Part shown: one piece after another, positions 6,552 to 14,886 of the stretch
Position numbering within the stretch: the first letter of the stretch is position 1
Layout: every line of letters begins with the position of its first letter
From: an uncultured Eubacteriales bacterium
GTDB taxonomy: Bacteria > Bacillota > Clostridia > Oscillospirales > Ruminococcaceae
Assembly: GCA_902493155.1 (NCBI GenBank)
Contig: CABUOE010000010.1
Location: 1 to 28,251, forward strand
Direction of reading: 5' to 3'
DNA length: 28,251 bases
The notes under the pieces: generated by a model
Database searches by the model: none
Told to the model about the DNA's origin: nothing
Seen by the model: the letters and a program-made list of their open reading frames with translations, nothing else
Made by a program: the position numbers and the translations under genes

Positions 6552-8612
6552 TCATTCTTCTTTTGCCTTGGAGTTTTCGATGACTGCCGCTTCCAAATTG
6601 GAGGGCAGCGGATCGTAACGCTCAAATACAAAGGTAAAACTGCCGCTTCCCTGGGTCATCTGGCGGACAAGGGTCGCAAAGTCCTGCATCTCGCTCATGG
6701 GGACTTCCGCTTCAATTTCAGTCATGCCATCTTCCGCAGCGTTCATACCCAGCACGCGTCCACGGCGTTTGTTCAGCTCACCCATCATGTCACCGGTGGT
6801 GTTATCCGGGACGAGGACGCTGAGTTTACCGATGGGCTCCAAAATAATGGGAGACGCCTGGGGAAGACCTGCTTTATAGGCCAAGGAGGCCGCCATCTTA
6901 AAGGACATTTCCGAAGAGTCTACCGGATGGTAGGAGCCGTCTACCAAAACAGCCTTTAAGCCAACAACAGGATATCCGGCCAAAGTGCCGTGTTTGACAC
7001 AGTCGCGGAGGCCTTTTTCCACAGCCGGGAAGAAGTTGCGGGGGACAGCACCTCCGAATACCTTCTCTTCAAAGACCATTTCCTCGCCGTCGCAGGGCTC
7101 GAATTCAATCCAAACGTCGCCGTATTGGCCGTGACCGCCACTCTGTTTCTTGTGTTTGCCCTGAACCTTTACTTTTTTGCGGATGGTCTCCCTATACGCC
7201 ACTGTGGGCGGCTCCAGGGTGACGTCAACGCCGAACTTGGATTTTAGTTTGGCCACTGTCACATCCAGATGCTGTTCACCGAGACCGCCGAGCACCTGCT
7301 CATGTGTCTCGTTGTTGATGACGAAGGACAGAGTGGGATCCTCTTCCAAAAGGCGGGTAATGCCCTGGGAAATCTTGCTTTCATCTCCCTTGCCCACCGG
7401 CTTGATGGCCATAGAGTAGCAGGGGAGCGGGAATTCGGTCTTGGTTAAAGCAACCGGTTTTTTCGGCGAGCACAGGGTGTCGCCGGTATTGGCGTTCAGT
7501 TTGCTGATGGCGCAGATATCGCCGGCCCTGATCTGCTTGATCTCCTCCTGTTTTTTGCCGCGGATAAAGAGGAGTTTTCCGATTTTTTCCGGCTGTCCTG
7601 TAGTCATGTTGACAAGCTCGGTATCGGGCGCCAGTTTTCCGGAAATCACTTTTACGTAGGAAAGTTTTCCGACAAACGGGTCGGCGATGGTCTTGAAGAC
7701 ATAAGCCACCGGATCGCCGTTTTCGTCACAGGGAACTTCGACGATATCATCGCCGGAAATCCCCTCTTCCCCGCCTTTTTCACCGGCGGAAGGCAGCATC
7801 TCCACCATATCTTCCATCAGCAGGTCGATGCCCTCCATGGTGAAGGACGAGCCGCAGAAAACAGGGGTGATCTTACCGTCAAACACACCTTTGTGGATAC
7901 CTTTGAGCATCTCTTCGTGGGTGTATTTTTCGCCGGAGAAGTATTTGTCAAAAAGCACATCGTCCGTCTCTGCTACCGCTTCGCTGATGGCGTTCACAAG
8001 GCCTTCGATGCGGTGCTCCGAATCCGGCATCGGCACCTCTTTCCGATTGCCGTTTTCGTATGTATAGGCCTTCATTTCTACAAGGTCGATATAGCACTGA
8101 ACTTTGGAATCCTTCACATACGGAACGACCAGCGGACAGATAGAAGGGCCGAAGCTAGCCTTCAAACTCTCCAGGACTTTATAGAAATCCGCATGTTCCT
8201 GATCCATCTTGGTGACAAAAATCATACGGGATTTCTCCATTTTTTCTGCCATTTTATAGGCTTTCCTAGCGCCCACGGTAACGCCGGATTTGCCGGAGAC
8301 CGCAATGAGGACGCTTCCCGCCGCACGGATACCTTCGCTCATGCCCAGGGCAAAATCGAACAATCCGGGAGTATCCAGCAGGTTGATCTTGGTGTTCTGG
8401 AATTCAACGGGATCGATGGAAAGGCTCAGAGAGGCCTTTCTCTTTATTTCTTCTGTATCATAATCGGACACGGTATTTCCGTCGGCAACTTTTCCCAGCC
8501 GGTCGGTGCAGCCCGCTTTAAACAGCATCGCCTCTACAAGACTGGTCTTGCCGCTGCCGCCGTGTCCGACGACCGCAACGTTTTTAATGTTGTTGGCACT
8601 GTACTCTTTCAT
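6552..8612 (-). CDS. EF-G-like translational GTPase paralogue (EF-G-2 type)
   Basis: The 686-residue protein has full EF-G length and domain order. The G domain carries G1 GHGGSGKTS (16-24), G3 DTPG (80-83) and G4 TKMD (134-137). Domain II starts near 295, and domains III-V end with GGLGEQHLDV and a C-terminal region (LNKRRGRVLGMNAAEDGMTEIEAEVPMSEM). It differs from canonical EF-G: the switch-I RGITI motif is replaced by KRKASLSLS (57-65) and G4 has T in place of N. These changes match the EF-G-2/EF-G-like branch (recalled from Thermus TTHA1498 and clostridial homologues) rather than FusA, and no rpsL/rpsG/tuf neighbours are present. Its cellular role is not settled in the family. An extended -10 promoter (8738-8766) lies upstream. 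Confidence 0.9.
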   Translation of the reverse strand: MKEYSANNIKNVAVVGHGGSGKTSLVEAMLFKAGCTDRLGKVADGNTVSDYDTEEIKRKASLSLSIDPVEFQNTKINLLDTPGLFDFALGMSEGIRAAGSVLIAVSGKSGVTVGARKAYKMAEKMEKSRMIFVTKMDQEHADFYKVLESLKASFGPSICPLVVPYVKDSKVQCYIDLVEMKAYTYENGNRKEVPMPDSEHRIEGLVNAISEAVAETDDVLFDKYFSGEKYTHEEMLKGIHKGVFDGKITPVFCGSSFTMEGIDLLMEDMVEMLPSAGEKGGEEGISGDDIVEVPCDENGDPVAYVFKTIADPFVGKLSYVKVISGKLAPDTELVNMTTGQPEKIGKLLFIRGKKQEEIKQIRAGDICAISKLNANTGDTLCSPKKPVALTKTEFPLPCYSMAIKPVGKGDESKISQGITRLLEEDPTLSFVINNETHEQVLGGLGEQHLDVTVAKLKSKFGVDVTLEPPTVAYRETIRKKVKVQGKHKKQSGGHGQYGDVWIEFEPCDGEEMVFEEKVFGGAVPRNFFPAVEKGLRDCVKHGTLAGYPVVGLKAVLVDGSYHPVDSSEMSFKMAASLAYKAGLPQASPIILEPIGKLSVLVPDNTTGDMMGELNKRRGRVLGMNAAEDGMTEIEAEVPMSEMQDFATLVRQMTQGSGSFTFVFERYDPLPSNLEAAVIENSKAKEE

Positions 8613-8737
8613 AACTTACCGCTCCTTATTTATGTGATTTTGATTTTTGCAGATTGAAAGCCTAATCTTTTGCTGCAAATTGACATCAAACTTCCAAATT
8701 ATACAATATATATAAAAAGGGTTGTTCGAATGAAATT

Positions 8738-8766
8738 ATTATAGCATATTTTACTATGGCGCACAA
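8738..8766 (-). promoter_or_regulatory. candidate promoter of the EF-G-like gene
   Basis: On the minus strand TTGTGC (8761-8766) and TATAAT (8738-8743) are separated by 17 bases, and TGC just before the -10 makes it an extended -10 element. The EF-G-like start codon lies about 125 bases downstream, leaving a long AT-rich leader. Confidence 0.6.
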
Positions 8767-8779
8767 GAAGAAAAAAAGA

Positions 8780-8827
8780 AAAAACCGCAAAACTTTCCCA
8801 ACGGGTGTAAAAGTTTTTACGGTTTTT
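8780..8827. terminator. long two-part hairpin with A/T flanks
   Basis: AAAAACCG (8780-8787) plus AAAACTTT (8789-8796) pair with AAAGTTTT (8810-8817) plus CGGTTTTT (8820-8827). The stem ends in A and T runs and could terminate on either strand. It is the second hairpin downstream of the lipoprotein gene, so it may be a back-up terminator or the end of a short transcript from the 8828-8901 interval. Confidence 0.6.
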
Positions 8828-8901
8828 CTGTTAATAGTGCCTATTTAAAAGTGCAAATGATACAGCTGATCTATAAAACTTCTTGAAAGCAGGAAAAATT
8901 C

Positions 8902-8933
8902 AAAAAGCGCCGGACTATTCCCGGCGCTTTTTT
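8902..8933. terminator. rho-independent terminator of the lipoprotein gene
   Basis: AAAAAGCGCCGG (8902-8913) pairs with CCGGCGCTTTTT (8921-8932) around a short loop. It lies 15 bases past the stop codon of the minus-strand lipoprotein gene and is symmetrical enough to work in both directions. Confidence 0.9.
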
Positions 8934-8947
8934 ATAAATCACTAAAA

Positions 8948-9568
8948 TTACGCGATTTTCAAAGAATCGACAATGGCTTTGACTGTAGCATCATCAATTG
9001 TGGGTTCCACGCCTGCGGGAGCGCTGTAGCTCACAGCAACCAGCTTAGTACCATTCAAAATGTGGTACTGAACCATGGTCATATCCATTCCCTGAAGGGT
9101 TCCAGTCAGAGAGAACACAGCAGTGTCTTTCTGAGTGCCGTCATATTCTTCACCAGTTACCTCAGCATCCGCATACTGTGCCTGGAGCATGGGAAGAGTT
9201 GCGTTGATATAGTCCTTTACAGCGGGAACATTAGTACCCAAATCCTGCACCATAACTGCAACGCTGTCACCCTCAGAATCTTCCGGCATTACTACGATAG
9301 TATCACCAGCAGCGGTATTGGTGTTGGTTTTGATCCAAGAAGAGGGGTAGGAAAACTCCAGACCGTTTTCATTATAAACCGTCAAATCACCTGCAGGTTC
9401 GCTGCTCTGCTCATCGGAAGAGCTAGAATCGCCAGAGTTGCTGTTGTCGGAAACGCTGACAGAGCTGCTGGAATTATCATTGTCGGGTTTGTCGGATCCG
9501 CAGCCAGCCAATGTAAGTGCCAAAACTGCAGCGCACAGGGCCATTGCAAGAAAAGTTTTCTTTTTCAT
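8948..9568 (-). CDS. serine-rich lipoprotein with PsbP/DcrB-like domain
   Basis: The 206-residue secreted lipoprotein has a basic start (MKKK), a hydrophobic segment and the lipobox LAGC ending at Cys23, followed by a low-complexity Ser/Asp/Asn linker (about 24-60) that lifts the folded domain off the membrane. The domain begins with LTVYNENGLEFSYPSSWIK, a pattern typical of PsbP-like/DcrB-like (DUF1795-type) small ligand or surface domains, and runs to a C-terminal helix VKAIVDSLKI. No catalytic motif is visible and the function is unknown. The ATG follows AGGAGG by 9 bases. A possible promoter (TTGACT, 17 bases, TACCCT) lies upstream on the minus strand. It is a single-gene unit closed by the terminator at 8902-8933. 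Confidence 0.85.
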   Translation of the reverse strand: MKKKTFLAMALCAAVLALTLAGCGSDKPDNDNSSSSVSVSDNSNSGDSSSSDEQSSEPAGDLTVYNENGLEFSYPSSWIKTNTNTAAGDTIVVMPEDSEGDSVAVMVQDLGTNVPAVKDYINATLPMLQAQYADAEVTGEEYDGTQKDTAVFSLTGTLQGMDMTMVQYHILNGTKLVAVSYSAPAGVEPTIDDATVKAIVDSLKIA

Positions 9569-9749
9569 GAATAAATCCTCCTATTTTCCGTCGAAAAGAC
9601 GATTTATCTATAGGGTAGCACTTCATCATAGTAAAGTCAATCAGCTATTTTAAAATTCGGTAAATTAAAATAGAAAGTAAATATTTTTGGGCCAAATTGT
9701 TGTGAAAATAATAAAAATTTTGTTTTCTTTAAAAAATATATAGAATAAA

Positions 9750-9778
9750 AATCAGCGGCCGTAATTGGCCGCCGAAAA
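9750..9778 (-). terminator. terminator of the hrcA-grpE-dnaK-dnaJ operon
   Basis: GCGGCC (9755-9760) pairs with GGCCGC (9767-9772), and read on the minus strand the stem is followed by TGATTTTTATT. It begins only a few bases after the dnaJ stop codon. Confidence 0.85.
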
Positions 9779-9780
9779 AG

Positions 9781-10941
9781 TTATTTATTCTCAAACATAT
9801 CCTTCAATTTCTCAGCAAAAGATTTTTTCTTCTGAGTTTGCTTTTCGGTCAGAGAATCCTCGAACGCCTTCAGTTTATCCTTCTGCGCTTTGGAAAGGTT
9901 CTTGGGCACGTCGATTGTGATGGTCACAAACTGGTCGCCTCTGCCTCTGCCGTTTAATCGCTGCACGCCTTTGCCACGAAGACGGAAAGTAGTCCCGGGC
10001 TGGGTTCCCTCCGGCAGAGTGTACTTCACGTTGCCATCGATGGTGAGCACCACCAGCTCGTCACCGGTAACCGCCTGATAATAGCTGATCGGCATCTCGC
10101 AGTAAATATCATATTCCTTGCGTTTAAACAGCGCGTCGGGCCGCACCGCAATCAGCACCAGCAAATCGCCGTTGGGGCCGCCGTTTGTGCCTGCGTTACC
10201 CTGTCCACGGATAGAAAGAGTCTGCCCGTCATCGATACCGGCAGGAACCTGAATTTCCACCGTTTTGGTATTGCTAATAGAGCCCCGCCCTGCACATTTG
10301 GGACAGGATTTCTCGATGATTTTGCCTTTCCCCTGGCATTTGTCGCAGGCCCGCTGACTGCTGATGACGCCAAAAGGAGTCCGCTGCTGATACCGCACCT
10401 GCCCAGTGCCGTTACAATCGGGACATGTCTTCATAGCGGTGCCGTTTTCCGCACCTGTGCCATGGCAGTCAGGACAGGACTCGGAACGGCTGACGCTGAC
10501 CGTCTTGCTGACGCCTTTGCAGGCCTCGAAGAAGGAAATCGCCACCTGAATCCGGATATCGGTGCCCCTGCGGGGAGCATTGGGATTCTGGCGTCTGGAC
10601 GAGCCGCCAAAGCCGCCGCCGAAGAATCCTTCAAAAATATCCCCAATGTCGCCCATATCGAAACCGAAACCGCCGGAGCCGTAAGCTCCGCCCGCGCCGC
10701 CGCCGAAGGAAGGATCCACCCCCGCGTGGCCAAACTGGTCATAACGGGAGCGTTTCTGGGGGTCTGACAGGACTTCATAAGCCTCGTTGACCTCTTTGAA
10801 TTTTGCCTCCGCTTCCTTGTCGTCGGGATGCAAGTCAGGGTGATATTTTTTCGCCATTTGGCGGTATGCTTTTTTCAGTTCGTCTTCGGAGCAGCCTTTC
10901 TGCACGCCGAGTACTTCGTAATAATCTCTTTTGTCAGCCAA
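9781..10941 (-). CDS. dnaJ: chaperone protein DnaJ (Hsp40)
   Basis: DnaJ stimulates the ATPase of DnaK and delivers unfolded clients in the cytosol. The protein (about 386 residues) shows a J domain with HPD near residue 35, a Gly/Phe-rich region (about 77-117) and four zinc-binding CxxCxGxG repeats: CPDCHGTG, CPDCNGTG, CDKCQGKG and CPKCAGRG, spanning about residues 156-220. A C-terminal substrate-binding region follows. An ATG at 10947 would sit only 2 bases after the GGGAGG site. The TTG at 10939-10941 is 8 bases away and gives the family-typical N-terminus M-ADKRDYYEVLGV, so the TTG start is preferred. It is the last gene of the CIRCE-controlled operon, 109-115 bases after dnaK, with a structured repeat in that gap and a terminator after the stop. 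Confidence 0.96.
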   Translation of the reverse strand: MADKRDYYEVLGVQKGCSEDELKKAYRQMAKKYHPDLHPDDKEAEAKFKEVNEAYEVLSDPQKRSRYDQFGHAGVDPSFGGGAGGAYGSGGFGFDMGDIGDIFEGFFGGGFGGSSRRQNPNAPRRGTDIRIQVAISFFEACKGVSKTVSVSRSESCPDCHGTGAENGTAMKTCPDCNGTGQVRYQQRTPFGVISSQRACDKCQGKGKIIEKSCPKCAGRGSISNTKTVEIQVPAGIDDGQTLSIRGQGNAGTNGGPNGDLLVLIAVRPDALFKRKEYDIYCEMPISYYQAVTGDELVVLTIDGNVKYTLPEGTQPGTTFRLRGKGVQRLNGRGRGDQFVTITIDVPKNLSKAQKDKLKAFEDSLTEKQTQKKKSFAEKLKDMFENK

Positions 10942-10960
10942 TGGCATTACCTCCCAGTAT

Positions 10961-11034
10961 GTAGGGCAAGGCGGACGCCGCCCTATCGGTTAGACAGCAC
11001 CATAGGGCAGACTGTGTATGAGCCCGCCCCATGT
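10961..11034. repeat. REP-like palindromic element between dnaK and dnaJ
   Basis: A GC-rich block contains TAGGGC (10962-10967) opposite GCCCTA (10980-10985) and, overlapping it, GCCCTAT (10980-10986) opposite ATAGGGC (11002-11008), followed by a GGGC/GCCC pair reaching 11034. The two stems share one arm and exclude each other. The block looks like the imperfect palindromic intergenic repeats common in Oscillospiraceae, but copy number cannot be checked here. Confidence 0.55.
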
Positions 11035-11056
11035 TACCCAATCTAATATAGCGCAA

Positions 11057-12910
11057 TTATTTGTTGTCGTCAACTTCTTTAAAGTCCGCATCTACTACGT
11101 TGGGATCAGCATTTGTACTGCCAGCATTTGCAGCACCGCCCATATCGGGACCAGCCTGCGCGCCCTGTGCAGCTTGAGCCTGAGCCTGGTAAAGCTTCTC
11201 GGAAACTGCGTAGAACACTTTCTGAAGCTCATCCTGTTTTGTCTTGATGGCTTCAATGTCGGTGCCTTTGAGCGCCTCTTTCAAAGCGTCGATCTTGGCC
11301 TGCAAATCAGCCTTCTCGGAAGCGTCGATCTTGTCGCCGATCTCGCCCAGAGTTTTTTCAGACTGGAATACCATCTGGTCAGCTCCGTTGCGGATATCAA
11401 CGTTTTCACGGGCCTTTTTGTCCTCGGCTGCGAAAGCTTCTGCTTCTTTAACCGCCTTGTCGATGTCGTCCTTGCTCATGTTGGTGGAAGAGGTAATGGT
11501 AATATCCTGTTCCTTACCGGTGCCCAGATCCTTAGCGGATACATGGACGATGCCGTTTGCGTCAATGTCAAAGGTAACTTCAATCTGAGGAACGCCGCGG
11601 GGAGCTGCAGGGATGCCATCCAAGTGGAACATGCCCAAGGACTTATTGTCTTTTGCGAATTCTCTCTCGCCCTGGAGAACGTGGATCTCAACAGAGGTCT
11701 GGCCATCGGCAGCAGTGGAGAAAATCTGAGATTTCTTGGTAGGAATGGTGGTATTTCTCTCGATAATCTTGGTGAAAACACCGCCCAAAGTCTCAAGGCC
11801 CAAAGACAACGGAGTGACATCCAAGAGCAGCAGGCCCTTGACTTCGCCGCCCAGAACGCCGCCCTGGATAGCGGCGCCAACCGCGACGCACTCGTCAGGA
11901 TTCAGGTTTTTGGAGGGTTCTTTGCCGGTTGCTTTTGCAACAGCTTCCTGTACAGCGATAATTCTGGTAGAACCACCTACCAACAGGATTTTATTCAAGT
12001 CGGAAGCGGAGAGGCCCGCGTCGGACAGCGCTTGTTTTACCGGGCCCATAGTGGCTTCTACCAAGTCCGCAGTCAACTCGTTGAATTTCGCGCGGGTCAG
12101 AGTCATATCGAGATGTTTGGGGCCGGTTGCGTCTGCTGTAATGAAGGGCAGGTTGATCTGAGAAGTGGTCACGCCGGAAAGCTCAATTTTTGCCTTCTCA
12201 GCAGCTTCTTTGAGCCGCTGCATAGCCATTTTGTCGTTGCGGAGGTCAACACCCTGGTCTTTTTTGAATTCGTCGGCCATCCAGTCGATGATGCGCTGGT
12301 CGAAGTCGTCGCCGCCCAGGTGGTTGTTGCCGGCGGTGGCCAGAACTTCCTGCACGCCTTCGCCCATCTCGATGATGGACACATCGAAGGTACCGCCGCC
12401 CAGGTCGTAGACCATGACTTTCTGGTCGCCCTCTTTGTCCATGCCGTAGGCGAGAGCCGCGGCTGTAGGCTCGTTGATAATACGTTTTACGTCCAATCCG
12501 GCAATTTTACCGGCGTCTTTGGTGGCCTGACGCTGTGCGTCGGTAAAGTACGCCGGAACGGTGATGACCGCTTCGGTAACTTTCTCACCCAAGTAACCTT
12601 CTGCATCGGTTTTCAGTTTTTGCAGGATCATTGCGGAGATTTCCTGCGGGCTGTAAGATTTATTATCGATGGCCACTTTGTAATCGGAACCCATATGCCG
12701 TTTGATGGAGCTGATGGTCCGGTCCGGGTTGGTGATAGCCTGGCGTTTTGCCACTTGGCCTACCATTCTTTCGCCGTCTTTAGAAAATGCTACAACCGAA
12801 GGAGTGGTTCTCGCACCTTCATGGTTTGCGATGACGACAGGCTCTCCGCCTTCCATAACTGCTACGCAGGAGTTTGTTGTACCTAAGTCAATACCAATGA
12901 TTTTTCCCAT
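11057..12910 (-). CDS. dnaK: chaperone protein DnaK (Hsp70)
   Basis: The 617-residue Hsp70 is an ATP-driven cytosolic chaperone working with DnaJ and GrpE. The nucleotide-binding domain shows IIGIDLGTTNSCVAV (4-18), YDLGGGTFDVSI (168-179) and VGGSTRIIAV (311-320). The hydrophobic interdomain linker and start of the peptide-binding domain are at GLLLLDVTPLSLG (359-371). The C-terminus is rich in Ala/Gln/Gly and ends EVDDNK, as is usual. The length and the compact N-terminal lobe are those of the Gram-positive form. An AGGAGG site precedes the ATG. It lies third in hrcA-grpE-dnaK-dnaJ, 59 bases after grpE, and is controlled by HrcA/CIRCE. Confidence 0.98.
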   Translation of the reverse strand: MGKIIGIDLGTTNSCVAVMEGGEPVVIANHEGARTTPSVVAFSKDGERMVGQVAKRQAITNPDRTISSIKRHMGSDYKVAIDNKSYSPQEISAMILQKLKTDAEGYLGEKVTEAVITVPAYFTDAQRQATKDAGKIAGLDVKRIINEPTAAALAYGMDKEGDQKVMVYDLGGGTFDVSIIEMGEGVQEVLATAGNNHLGGDDFDQRIIDWMADEFKKDQGVDLRNDKMAMQRLKEAAEKAKIELSGVTTSQINLPFITADATGPKHLDMTLTRAKFNELTADLVEATMGPVKQALSDAGLSASDLNKILLVGGSTRIIAVQEAVAKATGKEPSKNLNPDECVAVGAAIQGGVLGGEVKGLLLLDVTPLSLGLETLGGVFTKIIERNTTIPTKKSQIFSTAADGQTSVEIHVLQGEREFAKDNKSLGMFHLDGIPAAPRGVPQIEVTFDIDANGIVHVSAKDLGTGKEQDITITSSTNMSKDDIDKAVKEAEAFAAEDKKARENVDIRNGADQMVFQSEKTLGEIGDKIDASEKADLQAKIDALKEALKGTDIEAIKTKQDELQKVFYAVSEKLYQAQAQAAQGAQAGPDMGGAANAGSTNADPNVVDADFKEVDDNK

Positions 12911-12969
12911 AATAATTTCCTCCTAAATCAATCTATTTGTATTCAGAATTTACGATATATTCAAAAGCT

Positions 12970-13527
12970 CTACGGATTGGCGACAGCCACCATGGCGTGA
13001 CGGATCACTTTTTCGCCCATCTTGTAGCCTTTTTGCATCACGCTTGCCACGATATTTTCGCCCAAGGTTTCATCCTCAACGCGGCTCACCGCATAGTGGA
13101 GTTCCGGGTCGAACACCTGACCCTCAGCCTCGATTTCCTCGACGCCCATTTTGCTCAATGTATCTTTCAGAGAAGTGAAAATCATCTCAACGCCTTTTTT
13201 AAAGTCGGCGTCCCCGCATTCTGCCTGTAACGCCCGCTCAAAGTTGTCCAAAACGGGAAGAAGCTCTGAAATACACTTGCTTTTAGCCACCGCGCCGATT
13301 TCCTCTTTTTCTTTTAGGGTCCGTTTGCGGAAATTATCAAATTCCGCCATCTGCCGGAGCAATTTATCCTCCAACTCTTTGTTTTTTTCCTTAAGAGTCT
13401 CCATTTCGTCGGCCGTTTTCTCTTCGGGGGCCGATTCCTTCGCAGTGGTTTCCTCCGACACGGTCTCCTCGATTTCTTCTACCTTTGTCTCTTTTGATTT
13501 TTTATCCTGCTTAGCCACTTGAGCCAT
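12970..13527 (-). CDS. grpE: nucleotide exchange factor GrpE
   Basis: GrpE releases ADP from DnaK. With the ATG at 13525-13527 the protein has about 185 residues: an acidic, Glu/Lys-rich disordered N-terminus, a long coiled-coil helix (LKEKNKELEDKLLRQMAEFD) and the C-terminal beta-wing bearing the family signature from VFDPELHYAVSRVEDETLG to IRHAMVAVA. A longer reading from a TTG at 13593 would overlap the end of hrcA and add an unlikely basic extension, so it is rejected. The AAGGAAGG ribosome site abuts the ATG, and a GTG three codons later (after CAA) is an alternative start with better spacing. It lies 43 bases after hrcA in the heat-shock operon. Confidence 0.95.
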   Translation of the reverse strand: MAQVAKQDKKSKETKVEEIEETVSEETTAKESAPEEKTADEMETLKEKNKELEDKLLRQMAEFDNFRKRTLKEKEEIGAVAKSKCISELLPVLDNFERALQAECGDADFKKGVEMIFTSLKDTLSKMGVEEIEAEGQVFDPELHYAVSRVEDETLGENIVASVMQKGYKMGEKVIRHAMVAVANP

Positions 13528-13570
13528 CCTTCCTTTCTGCCGCAGCGCTGACCGCCGCTTACTGTCTATC

Positions 13571-14656
13571 CTATACGTGATCTTCCGGGCCAATCACAAT
13601 GTCTCTTCTCACTCCCCGGCTCGGTTTGTCACGGTCAGCTTCAAACGCTTCTGTCATCAGTCTGGACACAGTGTCCGACAAGTATTCCACATAGGGGATA
13701 ATTCTGCTGTAGTCAAGTCTCAGCGGTCCCAGCACCCCAAACGAGCCCGCCGGCCGATCCCCCTGGTTGTAGGAAGATAATATCAAACTGGAATTGGTGA
13801 TGGCAAAATCGCCGTCTTCCTCGCCAAATATAACGTTGATGCCGTCAAACGCCTTATCGAGCACCGCTTCCAAGTCGTCCTTACGGCTCAAAAGTGCTGC
13901 CACATCGCGGTTTTGGAAATCGCTTCTCGCCAAGAGATTTGACTCGTTGCGGATTTCTACGCTCTTTTTGCGAAGCTCGTTTGTAATGTCGTAAACGCCA
14001 TACAAAAGCGGCGCCAACCCTACCATGTAGCTTCCCAAAGCCACGCCTAGCTCCAATACCTTCTCGTTGGTCAAATCCTCTACCCGAAGCCCTGTGATGT
14101 TGGCCTGGATGAAGTTGACGAAATAGTCGATCTGTTCATGGCTCAAATCAAATTCCAGCCGGCAGACCCTGTTTTCCACCGCACCGTTTGATGTGAGCAT
14201 CAAAAGGGCATACAGCCGCCGTCCCGCCGGAATAACTTCCACATGGGTGATGACCGAAAAACTCATCTGCTCCGACTTGCTGATGATGGCGCAGCCGGTC
14301 AGGTCGGCCAGCAACTCCATGGCGTTGCTGATGACGGTTTTGGGATTCAGGTCGCCTTTGACCAGCTTTTGATCGATAGCTGCCTTTTCTTCCTCTAATA
14401 AAGGAACCTTTTTCATCAGGTGGGAGATGTAAAACCGGTACCCCCGATAGGACGGAACCCGCCCCGCCGACGTGTGGGGCTGTTCCAAGTAGCCCAGCTG
14501 TTCCAAAACCGCCATATCGTTTCGGATGGTGGCGGAGGAAACCGCGTTTTTAAATTCCTCGGCGAGAACCTTGGAGCCCACCGGCTCTCCGGTTTTGATA
14601 TACCGCTCTACAACTGTTTTGAGGATCTGGAGCTTCCGCTCATTCAGTTCTTTCAC
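13571..14656 (-). CDS. hrcA: heat-inducible transcription repressor HrcA
   Basis: HrcA represses class I heat-shock genes by binding CIRCE, and its activity depends on GroEL in characterised species. The 361-residue protein has an N-terminal winged helix (ILKTVVERYIKTGEPVGSK, then SSATIRNDMAVLEQLGYLEQ at 40-59 with the wing HTSAGRVPS at 61-69). A GAF-like core and dimerisation region with YGVYDITNELRKKSVE and FGEEDGDFAITNSSLILSSY follow, and it ends with the conserved GPLRLDYSRIIPYVEYLSD block. The length is normal. It is the first gene of the operon and therefore autoregulated: a perfect CIRCE and a consensus promoter lie directly upstream. Confidence 0.97.
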   Translation of the reverse strand: MKELNERKLQILKTVVERYIKTGEPVGSKVLAEEFKNAVSSATIRNDMAVLEQLGYLEQPHTSAGRVPSYRGYRFYISHLMKKVPLLEEEKAAIDQKLVKGDLNPKTVISNAMELLADLTGCAIISKSEQMSFSVITHVEVIPAGRRLYALLMLTSNGAVENRVCRLEFDLSHEQIDYFVNFIQANITGLRVEDLTNEKVLELGVALGSYMVGLAPLLYGVYDITNELRKKSVEIRNESNLLARSDFQNRDVAALLSRKDDLEAVLDKAFDGINVIFGEEDGDFAITNSSLILSSYNQGDRPAGSFGVLGPLRLDYSRIIPYVEYLSDTVSRLMTEAFEADRDKPSRGVRRDIVIGPEDHV

Positions 14657-14675
14657 GGTATCACCTCTTTCTGTT

Positions 14676-14702
14676 TTAGCACTCTTAATCTTTGAGTGCT
14701 AA
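14676..14702 (-). promoter_or_regulatory. CIRCE operator (HrcA-binding site)
   Basis: TTAGCACTC (14676-14684), 9 bases, GAGTGCTAA (14694-14702) is a perfect match to the CIRCE inverted repeat. It overlaps the expected transcription start between the -10 and the hrcA start codon, the classical position for repression. Confidence 0.98.
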
Positions 14703-14706
14703 ATAT

Positions 14707-14735
14707 AATTTAACACGGATTTCCAGAATTGTCAA
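14707..14735 (-). promoter_or_regulatory. sigma-A promoter of the heat-shock operon
   Basis: On the minus strand TTGACA (14730-14735) and TAAATT (14707-14712) are separated by exactly 17 bases, with the CIRCE operator starting 5 bases after the -10. Confidence 0.9.
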
Positions 14736-14858
14736 GAGTGGATTTTAAACGATTTATGAACTTTCATCGCCAATTTTGTTTTTGTTTTGGAAAGTGTCTG
14801 CAAAACGCTTTCTCTCCATTCAAAACGCATGATTTTTTGCAATTTATTGTTTTTCTTC

Positions 14859-14886
14859 TTGCAAAAATTTGGGAACATGGTATATT
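14859..14886 (+). promoter_or_regulatory. candidate promoter of the second RpiR regulator
   Basis: TTGCAA (14859-14864) and TATATT (14881-14886) are separated by 16 bases, about 125 bases before the ATG at 15011. The stretch after the -10 is an alternating TA tract. Confidence 0.5.

Noticed and set aside
11018..12886. Long open frame (about 620 codons) antisense to dnaK
   Set aside because: It mirrors the dnaK coding frame and has composition-driven low-complexity residues; no ribosome site or family resemblance. dnaK on the other strand is certain.
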